Below, one piece after another: positions 44,377 through 53,400 of a stretch of 64,000 nt of DNA (its first letter is position 1; every line of letters begins with the position of its first letter). The DNA lies in the NCBI RefSeq assembly GCF_959020145.1, contig NZ_CAUEQY010000001.1, forward strand, positions 1-64,000, given 5' to 3'. Made by a program: the position numbers and the translations under genes. Under the pieces are notes generated by a model. That model saw only the letters and a program-made list of their open reading frames with translations. It ran no database searches and was not told where the DNA came from. Source of the DNA: an uncultured Bifidobacterium sp. Its GTDB lineage: Bacteria > Actinomycetota > Actinomycetes > Actinomycetales > Bifidobacteriaceae.

Positions 44377-45273
44377 TTAATTGAGTTCGTGAGTTGCTAT
44401 GCCGGCAGATGTCTCATTATCCACTGATGGATCGGGCTCTGGTAAAGGATCGCTCTGCGTACTTTGGACGGCAAAATAAGAATCTCGCAGGTTTTCCAAT
44501 TCTATAGGTGAATTGAAAAGAGCCTTTTCCATAAAACGACGAAGAGGAGCCGGATCCTTGAAGTCGGGGTCGAAAGTATTGTCAAGTACAAGAGCGTCTC
44601 GGAAATATTGGGCGTTGGACGCGAAAGGCTCATTGCCGATTATGAATCCAAGCTGTCTGAGGTACAGTATCGCGAATACAGCAGTCGTTCGAGTGTTTCC
44701 TTCACGGAATGGATGAATTTGCCATACTCCAGAAATGAATCCAAATGCAGAGGAAGCGATTTCATGCCTGCCGATTTGGGGATACTTGGCCTGTCGTCCT
44801 TTTTCTTGACCGAAATCATAATCCAGCATCTCTCCAATCAGATGGAAGGGAGCGTAAGAAACTGAATCTCCTTGAAGAACTGGCTCCTTTTTGGTCAGAT
44901 TGACCTGCCTCCACTGTCCAACCCAATCATTTTTGAATACGCCGTCAAAAAGATGACGATGAATCTGCCTGAGCATCGGGGGAGCGAAGACGAATGATTC
45001 AGTCTGGAGGAGGGAACTGATTCTGGTGGATACGATGTCAGCTTCAAAATGCTCCGCCTCTTCACTATCCGCGGAATGGTATTCACGTAGACGATGCTCG
45101 ACTTCGGCATAGGAGGCTTTTCCCGAAATCTGCTCCTTGGACTGTTCTATAGCGTAGTCTGACGGGGTAAGTCCGTCCGCGGCCTGCAGGCCAAAGCCAA
45201 TGTCCCAAGCGTTGGAGCGAGTCGCCGGGGTTCCCTCATCGGTTGATACATAATATACGTCTTCAGGCAGCAA
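44377..45273 (-). CDS. Fic-domain protein (AMPylase-like)
   Basis: 298 residues. The Fic motif WQIHPFREGNTRTTAVFAIL is complete (HPFx[D/E]GN(G/T)R), and an alpha-helical region precedes it. Fic enzymes transfer AMP (or related groups) to target hydroxyls. The inhibitory helix motif SxxxE(G/N) of autoinhibited Fic proteins is not obvious, but the XRE-like gene upstream may encode the antitoxin. Minus strand, opposite to the YefM module. Confidence 0.85.
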   Translation of the reverse strand: MLPEDVYYVSTDEGTPATRSNAWDIGFGLQAADGLTPSDYAIEQSKEQISGKASYAEVEHRLREYHSADSEEAEHFEADIVSTRISSLLQTESFVFAPPMLRQIHRHLFDGVFKNDWVGQWRQVNLTKKEPVLQGDSVSYAPFHLIGEMLDYDFGQEKGRQAKYPQIGRHEIASSAFGFISGVWQIHPFREGNTRTTAVFAILYLRQLGFIIGNEPFASNAQYFRDALVLDNTFDPDFKDPAPLRRFMEKALFNSPIELENLRDSYFAVQSTQSDPLPEPDPSVDNETSAGIATHELN

Positions 45274-45339
45274 ACCAGAGTCCTTTCATGCCAGGCAGGT
45301 GAAATCGTCTGTCGAACAATTCGAGTATATCCCCAGTAT

Positions 45340-45693
45340 CTAGTGATTATTTGACCCTTCTTTGGTCCGATCATCCTGTTCAATGGCGTGGTAGATATCC
45401 ACCGCCGTCATGCCCTTGAGCTGCCCGTGAGGAAATTCTCCCGCGAAACTGAGCAAGGACGTGAACGGGACGTCAAGGACGTCGCAAATCAGAATTGCCT
45501 CATCGATAGTCATCTTTCGCTCATGGGAGACAAGCCTGCGCAAACTGTGGTATGGCAGGCCGCAATCGGGATGCCTGTCGTGGATCAAGGCCAGAAATCC
45601 ATTTACATTGAGGTGTCTGTCCTTCAGGATCTTTCTCACATTGTCCATGGCTATGCAGGTGATCGAAAGAGAAGGTGGTGAAGAAGTGCGCAT
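45340..45693 (-). CDS. XRE-like protein, probable Fic partner
   Basis: 117 residues (or 102 from ATG 45648). A Cro-like region reads VRKILKDRHLNVNGFLALIH ... SHERKMTIDEAILICDVLDV then PFTSLLSF. The start at 45693 lies just inside the topoisomerase end and lacks a clear RBS, so ATG 45648 is a fair alternative. It precedes the Fic gene in the same direction (66-bp gap) and could be an antitoxin/regulator; that is inference. Confidence 0.6.
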   Translation of the reverse strand: MRTSSPPSLSITCIAMDNVRKILKDRHLNVNGFLALIHDRHPDCGLPYHSLRRLVSHERKMTIDEAILICDVLDVPFTSLLSFAGEFPHGQLKGMTAVDIYHAIEQDDRTKEGSNNH

Positions 45694-45701
45694 ACGGTGA
45701 T

Positions 45702-47906
45702 CTACTTCCTTTTCCTGTTCAGATCGTCGAACGACAATCCGATGCCATACTGCCGGTCCGGCACGAGACGCGCGTCGAACGTCTTGCCGGCCTTCGACTT
45801 CAGGCCGGACACCTTCGGACGTTTGCCCTCCAACGTGCGGCGGACCATGCTATCGGTCAGCTTCTTGCCGAACTTCTCCGCGAAGATCTTGTAGCCGCAA
45901 CCCTCGCCGAGCTTCCAGGCACCGGCATCATCCCTCACGCTCTTGTTCGACGAACACTGCCAGACGCTCCCGGTCTTGACCACGGGTTTGCCGCAACGCG
46001 GGCAGGGTCCGAACGACTCACGTTCGCCGGCCTGCTGCGCCAACTGTCGCAGGCTGTCCCGCTGGGTCATCTCCATAACACGGCCGGGCATCGCCGCGCA
46101 GGCCGTGCGGATCTCGGTCAGAAAGACCGTCTCGTCGCCCCTGCCATGTTCGATGTCGGCAAGGCTCTGCTCCCATTGCGCGGTGAGCTTCACATCCTTC
46201 AACTCGTCGATGGCGACGCCGACGAGCATCCGTCCGGCGGTGGTGCTGCGTATCTGCTTGCCCTTACGCTGCAGGTAGCCGCTTTTGACCAGGCTCTCGA
46301 GTATGCCGGCACGGGTCGCGGGCGTGCCGATGCCTCCCGAATGGCTCGTGTCGTCATCCAGGGCGGCTTTCAGATCGCTGTCCGCGACGAAACGGCTCGC
46401 ATGCTCCATGGCGGACAGCAGTGTGGCCTCCGTGAACGGTTTCGGCGGTGCGGACACGCCCTCGGCGAGGGAAGGTGAGCCGGACTGGGAGAGAGGTCCC
46501 TTCCCGAGGGAGTCCGGTATCCGATTCGCGGGCTTCTTCTCCGCGCCGTCCGTTTTCGACGTGTGCTCGATGGCGGTCCAACCCGCATCGACCGTCACAT
46601 CGTTCGATGCGGACAGCGGAACCCGTTCCGTGGAACCATCGGCATGACGTTCATCCAATGCCGCATCGACTTTCACCGTGTCGTGGACACGGTCCGTGGC
46701 GCAGGCGGCCCACATGCGCGTCAGGATCACGGTCATGACCTTGCGTTCCATGTCCGTCAGGTCATGCTGGAACACGTCGTATGTGAGACGCCGCGTCGGA
46801 AGGATTGCGGTATGACCTTGGACCTTGTCGTCCGCGACGCACCGCATCGGATCGAAGCCGCCGGCGGAATACAGGTCGTGGATCGCGTCGACGGGCTTCT
46901 GGTCCAGGAAACCCAACGCGTATTTCGGCTGCAGCAGTTCCTTCAACCCGTCCACGTCATCATGGGTGACGTATTTGGAATCGGTGCGGGGATAGGTCGC
47001 TACCTTCATCTCGTACAAGTGCTGCAGACAGTCCAGCGTCTGCTCGGCGGTCAGCCCGTGCCGGTCGCTCATGGCCTTCTGCAATCCGGTCAGGTCGAAC
47101 AGGGTCGGCGGCTTCGCATGCTCGCGACGCCGTTTCACCTCCAGAACATCGACGGCCAGTCCCTTGGCGTCGGCCAGCACGCGGTCGGCCGACGCCCGGT
47201 CCTCGATCTTCCCGCTTTCAAGCGTCCACCCGTCCATCGGCACGATGAGTCGCCAGAACGGAGTCGGCTTGTGTGATTCGATGGCGAGATCACGTTGGAC
47301 GACCATGTTCAGCGTGGGTGTGCGCACTCGTCCGAGCGACAGACTGCGATGCCAGGCGAGCGTATGGGCGCGTGACGCGTTCATGCCGACCAGCCAGTCG
47401 GCTTTCGCCCTGGCGTCCGCCGCGTCGGCCAGACCATCGTAATCGGATTCCGGACGCATCCTTTTCCACGCGTCGCGGATCGCCTGCTCGTCCAATGACG
47501 CGACCCACAGGCGCAGTGAAGGTTTGGAGACCTTCGAGGCCATGAGGATACGTCGGAATATGGCCTCGCCCTCACGGTCCGGATCGCACGCGTTGACCAG
47601 CTCGGTCACCTTGTCGGAACGAAGCAGTTCGGAGAGGGAACGGTATCGTTGCACCGCGCCCTTCGCACCGCTCAAACGCCAACGCCATGATTTCGGATCG
47701 ATGGGAAGGGACTCCATCGTCCACTTACGCGCTGACCAAGGCATGTCCGTGTATTCCTCCGGATCCGACAATTCCACCAGATGGCCCTGCGCCCATGAGA
47801 TGAGCGTCTCTCCGGCCGAAACATACCCATCGCCCTGTCTCACATCACCCAACGCCTGCGCGATGGCGAAAGCCACGGAACGTTTCTCAGCGATCACAAG
47901 ACGCAC
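45702..47906 (-). CDS. topB: Type IA DNA topoisomerase III
   Basis: 734 residues. The TOPRIM start is VRLVIAEKRSVAFAIAQALG (GTG 47906), then NACDPDREGEAIFRRI. The active-site tyrosine is in EMKVATYPRTDSKYVTHDDV, with MNASRAHTLAWHRSLSLGRV nearby. A C-terminal zinc ribbon-like GPCPRCGKPVVKTGSVWQC lies near residue 620. GAAGGAATT precedes the GTG. The same frame is open to 48281 upstream but is antisense to the next operon. Conjugative elements often carry TraE/TopB-like enzymes to process transferred strands. Confidence 0.94.
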   Translation of the reverse strand: MRLVIAEKRSVAFAIAQALGDVRQGDGYVSAGETLISWAQGHLVELSDPEEYTDMPWSARKWTMESLPIDPKSWRWRLSGAKGAVQRYRSLSELLRSDKVTELVNACDPDREGEAIFRRILMASKVSKPSLRLWVASLDEQAIRDAWKRMRPESDYDGLADAADARAKADWLVGMNASRAHTLAWHRSLSLGRVRTPTLNMVVQRDLAIESHKPTPFWRLIVPMDGWTLESGKIEDRASADRVLADAKGLAVDVLEVKRRREHAKPPTLFDLTGLQKAMSDRHGLTAEQTLDCLQHLYEMKVATYPRTDSKYVTHDDVDGLKELLQPKYALGFLDQKPVDAIHDLYSAGGFDPMRCVADDKVQGHTAILPTRRLTYDVFQHDLTDMERKVMTVILTRMWAACATDRVHDTVKVDAALDERHADGSTERVPLSASNDVTVDAGWTAIEHTSKTDGAEKKPANRIPDSLGKGPLSQSGSPSLAEGVSAPPKPFTEATLLSAMEHASRFVADSDLKAALDDDTSHSGGIGTPATRAGILESLVKSGYLQRKGKQIRSTTAGRMLVGVAIDELKDVKLTAQWEQSLADIEHGRGDETVFLTEIRTACAAMPGRVMEMTQRDSLRQLAQQAGERESFGPCPRCGKPVVKTGSVWQCSSNKSVRDDAGAWKLGEGCGYKIFAEKFGKKLTDSMVRRTLEGKRPKVSGLKSKAGKTFDARLVPDRQYGIGLSFDDLNRKRK

Positions 47907-47918
47907 TTCAATTCCTTC

Positions 47919-47967
47919 CCGATATCGAATGGTGCGTCCCTTCCACACGCATCCCAACCGATATCGG
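47919..47967. promoter_or_regulatory. CCGATATCGG-type sites between topB and the tail-protein operon
   Basis: ccgatatcga at 47919-47928 and ccgatatcgg at 47958-47967, in the divergent gap between topB (start 47906) and 48060, with a half-site at 47987. Same word as the array at 36219-37129. Confidence 0.65.
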
Positions 47968-48059
47968 TTTTTCATCCTCGAAAAAATATCGGCGGCGAAA
48001 AAACCGGGGGCATGTGAACGGGAGGAAGACGGGATGGGCCCGTCGGAAAGGAAACCATC

Positions 48060-48431
48060 ATGGTCGACGTAAGCCAACGGTCGGAACTGTCCCTCCTGGA
48101 CCACGACGCTCTCGCACGCGCCGTCGGGAGCATCCTCGACCGGCATGAGGAGATCCAGGACTGGACCATCCTCTACACGCAACGGGAACTCGGCATGAGA
48201 TATCCGGGCATCGACTTCTCCACCGCGTCCACACTCGCGAAGATCGCCACCGATCCCGGACTGTCCAAGGAATTCGACCAATCACTCACCGCCGACGCCA
48301 TCGAACGCATGCGGGCCGTCCCACTGCCGGACCGTCCGGAACGACGGTCGGACGCTGGGCTTCCCATGCCGGATCCCGGCATCGACCCGAACTCCGGCAA
48401 CGGTCCCATGGGTCCCGGAATCGGAATGTGA
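48060..48431 (+). CDS. Unknown protein with the shared C-terminal tail (1 of 4)
   Basis: 123 residues. A helical, acidic N-terminal 85 residues precede the tail MPDPGIDPNSGNGPMGPGI then GM at the very end. The 60-odd bases encoding the tail are identical to those of the next gene. GAAAGGA precedes ATG 48060. First gene of a co-directional operon that ends with the giant methylase-helicase. Confidence 0.7.
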   Translation: MVDVSQRSELSLLDHDALARAVGSILDRHEEIQDWTILYTQRELGMRYPGIDFSTASTLAKIATDPGLSKEFDQSLTADAIERMRAVPLPDRPERRSDAGLPMPDPGIDPNSGNGPMGPGIGM

Positions 48432-48447
48432 CGGAAAGGAGACGAAC

Positions 48448-49407
48448 ATGGAAAACCCGACCTTGGAACAGATGGAAGCATGGCGCGACCAGGCGACCGA
48501 ACGGTTATCGCTCTTCGCACGAAGCAACGCCATCGAAGAGCCGATCGGAATCGGCGAGGAATGCTACCAGCTCGGAGAGGACTGCTACAAGCCCGACAGG
48601 TACGACCAATTCCGCTGGGTCACCGAAGACCAGTTCGACTCGGTCCTCCCACCGGGAATCGAACACGACCGGTACATCGCCATGACGAACATGACCGGCT
48701 TCGACGACGAGATCAAGGAATGGTCCGCGAACTGGAACGACCCCGGATACTGGCATGATGCCGCGGCCGATGCCTTATGGTCCAGCAACGACGGCGCCTA
48801 TTGGACCACCCGCGACGAAGACCCGTCGGACGCCGTCATGGCGCGCGCCACCGCCGCATCGCAGATCGCCCTTGAACTGGACGCCGATAATCTCATCGAA
48901 CGCACGCCGGAGAACATCGGACTGCTGCACGACATCGTCGATACCGTCCACGGCATGGACCCGGAAAGCGACCTCGGATACTACCGCGCCTACCCGTCCG
49001 AAACCGCCCGCGAAACCGTCGGAGAGCATCTCATCGATGGCGAGATCGCGGAGAAAACCATGTACGGCGGATGGAACCCCGACAGGGACCGGTATCTGAG
49101 GGTCAACAAGGACGGCGACTGGGTCGGCATGGACCAGACCACCGCGGACCGGCTCGTATGGGACAACCGTACGCCGATCCTGGAAAGCGTCGGCGCATAC
49201 GCGGACGACATGCCGGCCGACCTCACTGACCGCGTCTGCGTAATGGACGAACGATCCTCCGCCGCACGCGTGAAAGCGCCGGACCCGTGGACCGGCGTCG
49301 ACCCGGACGCCTTGTTCCAAGCCAGCGGGCCGACCATTCCCGATCCGGATCCCGGCATCGACCCGAACTCCGGCAACGGTCCCATGGGTCCCGGAATCGG
49401 AATGTGA
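48448..49407 (+). CDS. Unknown protein with the shared C-terminal tail (2 of 4)
   Basis: 319 residues, acidic, without a recognised domain; the middle is rich in Asp/Glu and aromatic residues. The end reads KAPDPWTGVDPDALF ... PDPDPGIDPNSGNGPMG then PGIGM. RBS AAAGGAGACG. Spacing to the first gene is 16 bp. Confidence 0.65.
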   Translation: MENPTLEQMEAWRDQATERLSLFARSNAIEEPIGIGEECYQLGEDCYKPDRYDQFRWVTEDQFDSVLPPGIEHDRYIAMTNMTGFDDEIKEWSANWNDPGYWHDAAADALWSSNDGAYWTTRDEDPSDAVMARATAASQIALELDADNLIERTPENIGLLHDIVDTVHGMDPESDLGYYRAYPSETARETVGEHLIDGEIAEKTMYGGWNPDRDRYLRVNKDGDWVGMDQTTADRLVWDNRTPILESVGAYADDMPADLTDRVCVMDERSSAARVKAPDPWTGVDPDALFQASGPTIPDPDPGIDPNSGNGPMGPGIGM

Positions 49408-49416
49408 GAACCAACC

Positions 49417-50154
49417 ATGTCATCCATCGATATGGAACGGTTCCGCGAGGACATCAACCGGTATCGGAACAAAACCGGCATGCCTTGGGCCGCATTGGCC
49501 GAAAAAGCAGGCGTGAGCCCGGCGATGTTCACCCGCATCAAAAAAGGCTCAGCCGTCACCCTCGAGGCATTCGCGCAACTGTGCTCCTCATTCCAACTCA
49601 ATCCCATCGACTACATGCCGGAACTCCAAACAAAACCAACGAAGGAACAACCAATGGAAGACGTGAAAAGACTCAGCATCGACGGCAAGGACTTCACCAT
49701 CGAGGACGTGGAACTGCGGTCCGGCCCGGCCTGGGCGAACGGTCCGAGACGCGCCGACGCGGAACTGCCCGACGGGCAGGTCCTCGGCAGCATCGTGGCA
49801 TCGGACGGCGAATGGCTCTGGCGTCTCGCCGGAGAGAAATGGAACCATACGGAACCGGCCGAAGGCCCCATCGCCGAATACATCGGCCATGAACCGAACC
49901 GCCTCTCGGCCATCAGAAGCCTATTGCAGGCCATCGAGGACCGGTATTCCGCCACAGCGGCCGACGACCCATGGGCATCCATGCCGGATGCTCACTCCAC
50001 CACCACCATGCCGGATGCCGTCAGCCAGACCCAACCGGCACAGGTCGGGGATCCCTGGGCTTCGGCCTTCCCGGACGCGAACGCCCTGCCCGACCCGGAT
50101 CCAGGCATCGACCAAGGCGCCATGCCAGCCACCGGACCCGGGATCGGAATGTGA
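49417..50154 (+). CDS. XRE-domain protein with the shared C-terminal tail (3 of 4)
   Basis: 245 residues. The N-terminal helix-turn-helix is FREDINRYRNKTGMPWAALA then EKAGVSPAMFTRIKKGS. A middle region of unknown function (VKRLSIDGKDFTIEDVELRS) follows. The tail is DPWASAFPDANALPDPDPG ... IDQGAMPATGPGIGM, a diverged copy of the preceding tails. Ten base pairs after the previous gene. May regulate the operon. Confidence 0.7.
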   Translation: MSSIDMERFREDINRYRNKTGMPWAALAEKAGVSPAMFTRIKKGSAVTLEAFAQLCSSFQLNPIDYMPELQTKPTKEQPMEDVKRLSIDGKDFTIEDVELRSGPAWANGPRRADAELPDGQVLGSIVASDGEWLWRLAGEKWNHTEPAEGPIAEYIGHEPNRLSAIRSLLQAIEDRYSATAADDPWASMPDAHSTTTMPDAVSQTQPAQVGDPWASAFPDANALPDPDPGIDQGAMPATGPGIGM

Positions 50155-50169
50155 AAGGAGACGGACATC

Positions 50170-50463
50170 ATGCGTGACGACAAGACCGGAACGGACGAGG
50201 AACTGAACACACCCGACACGGCGAGAACCATTCCAACACGAAGGAGGAAGGAACCCGAGCCTCCGGCGACGGACGAGTGGCGTCCACCCGCATCGCTGAA
50301 CCCCTGGGCGCGCGCGTTCGACGGCGACAGCCTGCCGGACGAACCGTACATGGGAAGCAACAAAAAACCGAAACAACTCTCCGACATGCTCCCGTACCCG
50401 AATCCGGCATCGGCCGACACGGCGGACGACAAGCCACGCCCCACATTGGAAGGCATGCGGTGA
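50170..50463 (+). CDS. Unknown Pro-rich protein
   Basis: 97 residues, Pro/Asp-rich and probably disordered. It shares NPWARAFDGDSLPDEPYM with the DPWASAFPDANALPDPDP part of the preceding tail but lacks the final GPGIGM. AAAGGAGACGG lies before ATG 50170; it is 15 bp after the previous stop. It overlaps the most upstream possible GTG of the giant gene. Confidence 0.6.
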   Translation: MRDDKTGTDEELNTPDTARTIPTRRRKEPEPPATDEWRPPASLNPWARAFDGDSLPDEPYMGSNKKPKQLSDMLPYPNPASADTADDKPRPTLEGMR

Positions 50464-50486
50464 GCCGAATGGAAGGAACAGCCACA

Positions 50487-53400
50487 ATGATCGACGAAAA
50501 CACCAGCCGGCAGGTCGAAGAACTCTACCGCTCCGACGATTGGGCCGAACTGCGTTGGGCGCGCGAACATTCCACCCCACAGCAGATCGCACGGCATCTG
50601 CTCGACCCGCAATGGCGGAACCGCGACTACAACGCGTTGGACGAACTCGTGGAAATGACCCACGATGCGGACCTTTCCAGCCTCGACGAGGACGATCTGG
50701 AAACCCTCGCGGCCAGCGGACTGCCGGAACTCCGCCAGGCGGTCATCCGCTATGCCGGCACGCCGGCACGTCTGCTCGAGGACATGGCCCGCACCGAAAG
50801 CAACACGAGACTGCTGCAGATGCTCGTCGAATCAGGCAAACTCAGCCAGAACGCCATCGACCTGTGCTGCTGGAACCAGACGGACAGCCGACTGGCGGCA
50901 AGCATGCTGCCGAAAGCCTCGGACGACCTGCTCCACCGTCTCAGCGGCCGCGACTGGTGGCCATCCAGGAAGAACGCCGTCGAATCCGGCAGGCTCGACC
51001 GCAAGGACCTGGACGACATGATCAAAACGGAGAACCACCCGGACGTGGTCTCCGCCCTGATCGGCACAGGCGAATTCGACATGGACAGCGAAGCCGAAGC
51101 CATCAGACGGGTCATCACCTCACCCGGGCTTCTCACGACATACACCAATCCGATGAACCGCAGATACAGCCTCGACCTGCCCCGGCGGGAAGTCGTCCGA
51201 CAGGCCGCGAGAACCATGCTGGAGCACGCTCCCGTGGGAATGATCCTCAGCATGCCCGACGACGATGATGAGAACTGGCGCACGCTCATCGACACGGCGG
51301 CGACGGAATACGCCGGGGAACTCGGCAAGGACATGCTTGGCCTCATCGCCCAGTCGGAAGGCAACACCCAGGCACGGACCATCCTCGCCGGACGGGGATT
51401 TCCGAAAGCCGCGGCATCCAACGCGGAACGGACCCTGGCGGCATCTCCCGGAGCGGACGGAACCTACGGGTTCAACCTGCGGCTGCTCGGACGCCTCAAG
51501 GACGACGTCGACTATTTCCTCGGCCCATCACATGCGGATAAATACCTATGGGCCGGCAGCGTGGACGCGCAGATCGCGAAACTCCGCGAGATCGACGGGA
51601 CAATCAGGCCGGAAGACCGTCCCGAATGGTTCACCACGGAGTGGATCGACCAAGCCGAACGGGAGATGAAAGACCCGTCCGACAATACGGGAACAGCCCT
51701 TGACGCCGCATTGTCAGGCCAATACGCGGCGTTCGAGAATGCGGTCATCGGCTACATCGACGCGCACGACACGGACGCGGGAACCAGCGAGAACGGCGCG
51801 AGCCAGTTCGCCGGATACGAGGTGGCCGCACGCGACGCGAACGGAACGCCCATGGCCTACCGGCTCGACTGGTTCGACGATGAAGGCATGGTCCACGAGG
51901 GGCCGGAGGCCACGGAAACGGAACTCAGGAGTCTCCGCGAAGGCATCTTCGACAGTCCGGACTCATGGGACTCCTTCAACACGGCGACGGACACGCCCGA
52001 TACGACCGCCGCCGATACTTCCGGAACGGCCGGCACGAAGCCCGGACATGAGACGGGCCACGGTCCGCAGATCGTCTTCACGTCACTGGCCGGCGGACAT
52101 GGCATGCCGGAAGGAACGGTGGAACTGCTGTCCGACGACGCCGCCCGACAGGTCTCGGACATCCTCGACGCCGGAGGAACCAGTGGAGGACGGCCGGAAC
52201 GGGCAGCCGGACAAGACCGGGAACGACGCCGCGAGAACATCGACAGACTGCTGGACGTACTGCCCGTCACCATGGTCACGAAAGACGGAAACCACCAGGT
52301 GACGGCCGAAGAGGTCATGGCCATGGCCGACCGGACGGAACATGCCGCGGACATGGCCGAGGAGCCGGAGACGGCCGCCGCATCATCCACGGATACGCCG
52401 GCGGAACCATTCGACTGGAACGGCGTGGATGGTCTCGAATCCGGCATCCGGGACTGGTACTCCCACGAATTCCCGGACGATCCGGAAGGAGGCCGCATCG
52501 ACCCGCGGACCACGTTCCGCGAGGCCGTCGAATCGTTCCCCATGGGAGACGGCCACGATTTCTACGCGGTCACCGGAGCGGTGGACTCCATCGTGCGCGA
52601 ACGCGTGTTCGAGGAACTGTCCAAGCGGCTCGACTGCGGATACGGGACGGTCTACGACGCATGGCTCCACCATACGGGCCTCGACCCGGACCTTTTGGGC
52701 ACGAAAAGCACGCACATGCGCCACGACATCGAGGATATGCTCGGCGCCAGCGCCGGATCGTACGCCACGGTGGACGCCATCGCCGACCATATGGCCGCGG
52801 ACCGGCATCTGAGGTCCATCATCCGCGAGGCAGACAGATCGACTGCCATCGGCAGCCGTGATTTCGAAAAGGGCCTCGGATCCGCCGTCGCCGACCATCC
52901 GCGAATCGGACGTCTTATGGACGACGACCGTTTCAAGGACCTCATCTACGACATGGTCCACGACGGACGCAGATTCTCCACGCCAGTACAGGACGATGCC
53001 ATCGTATCCGGCGCGGACGCCCCCGCGGCCGAAGCGGGGACACAATCCGAAGCCGGGGAGGGGAGAGACCTGCCCGACAGCGGCGACGGGCTGGCGTCGG
53101 AGAACGTCGCGGAAGCTCCGGAACCGGTGGTCGCGGCCACCATCGAAGCGGAACAACTCGCCTTCGATTTCGACGACATGCCGTCCGGACTTGACTCCCG
53201 GCAGAATCGGGGGGAAAATTATAGCCAAACGAAATTAGGCACGGTGTCTAATTCGGACTCTTCCCATGAAACGGAAGAAAACGATGCGAAGAAGGAGACG
53301 ACCCGAAATGACGAACATCACGCATTGCCCGTACACCGGGATCAAGAAGATGAGGTACCTGTTCATGGCGGAGCACATGCCGGAACAGCTCAAGGAGCTC

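Noticed and set aside
47907..48281. Extended N-terminus for topB
   Set aside because: That stretch is antisense to the 48060 gene, and the TOPRIM start VRLVIAEK coincides with a GTG and RBS at 47906.
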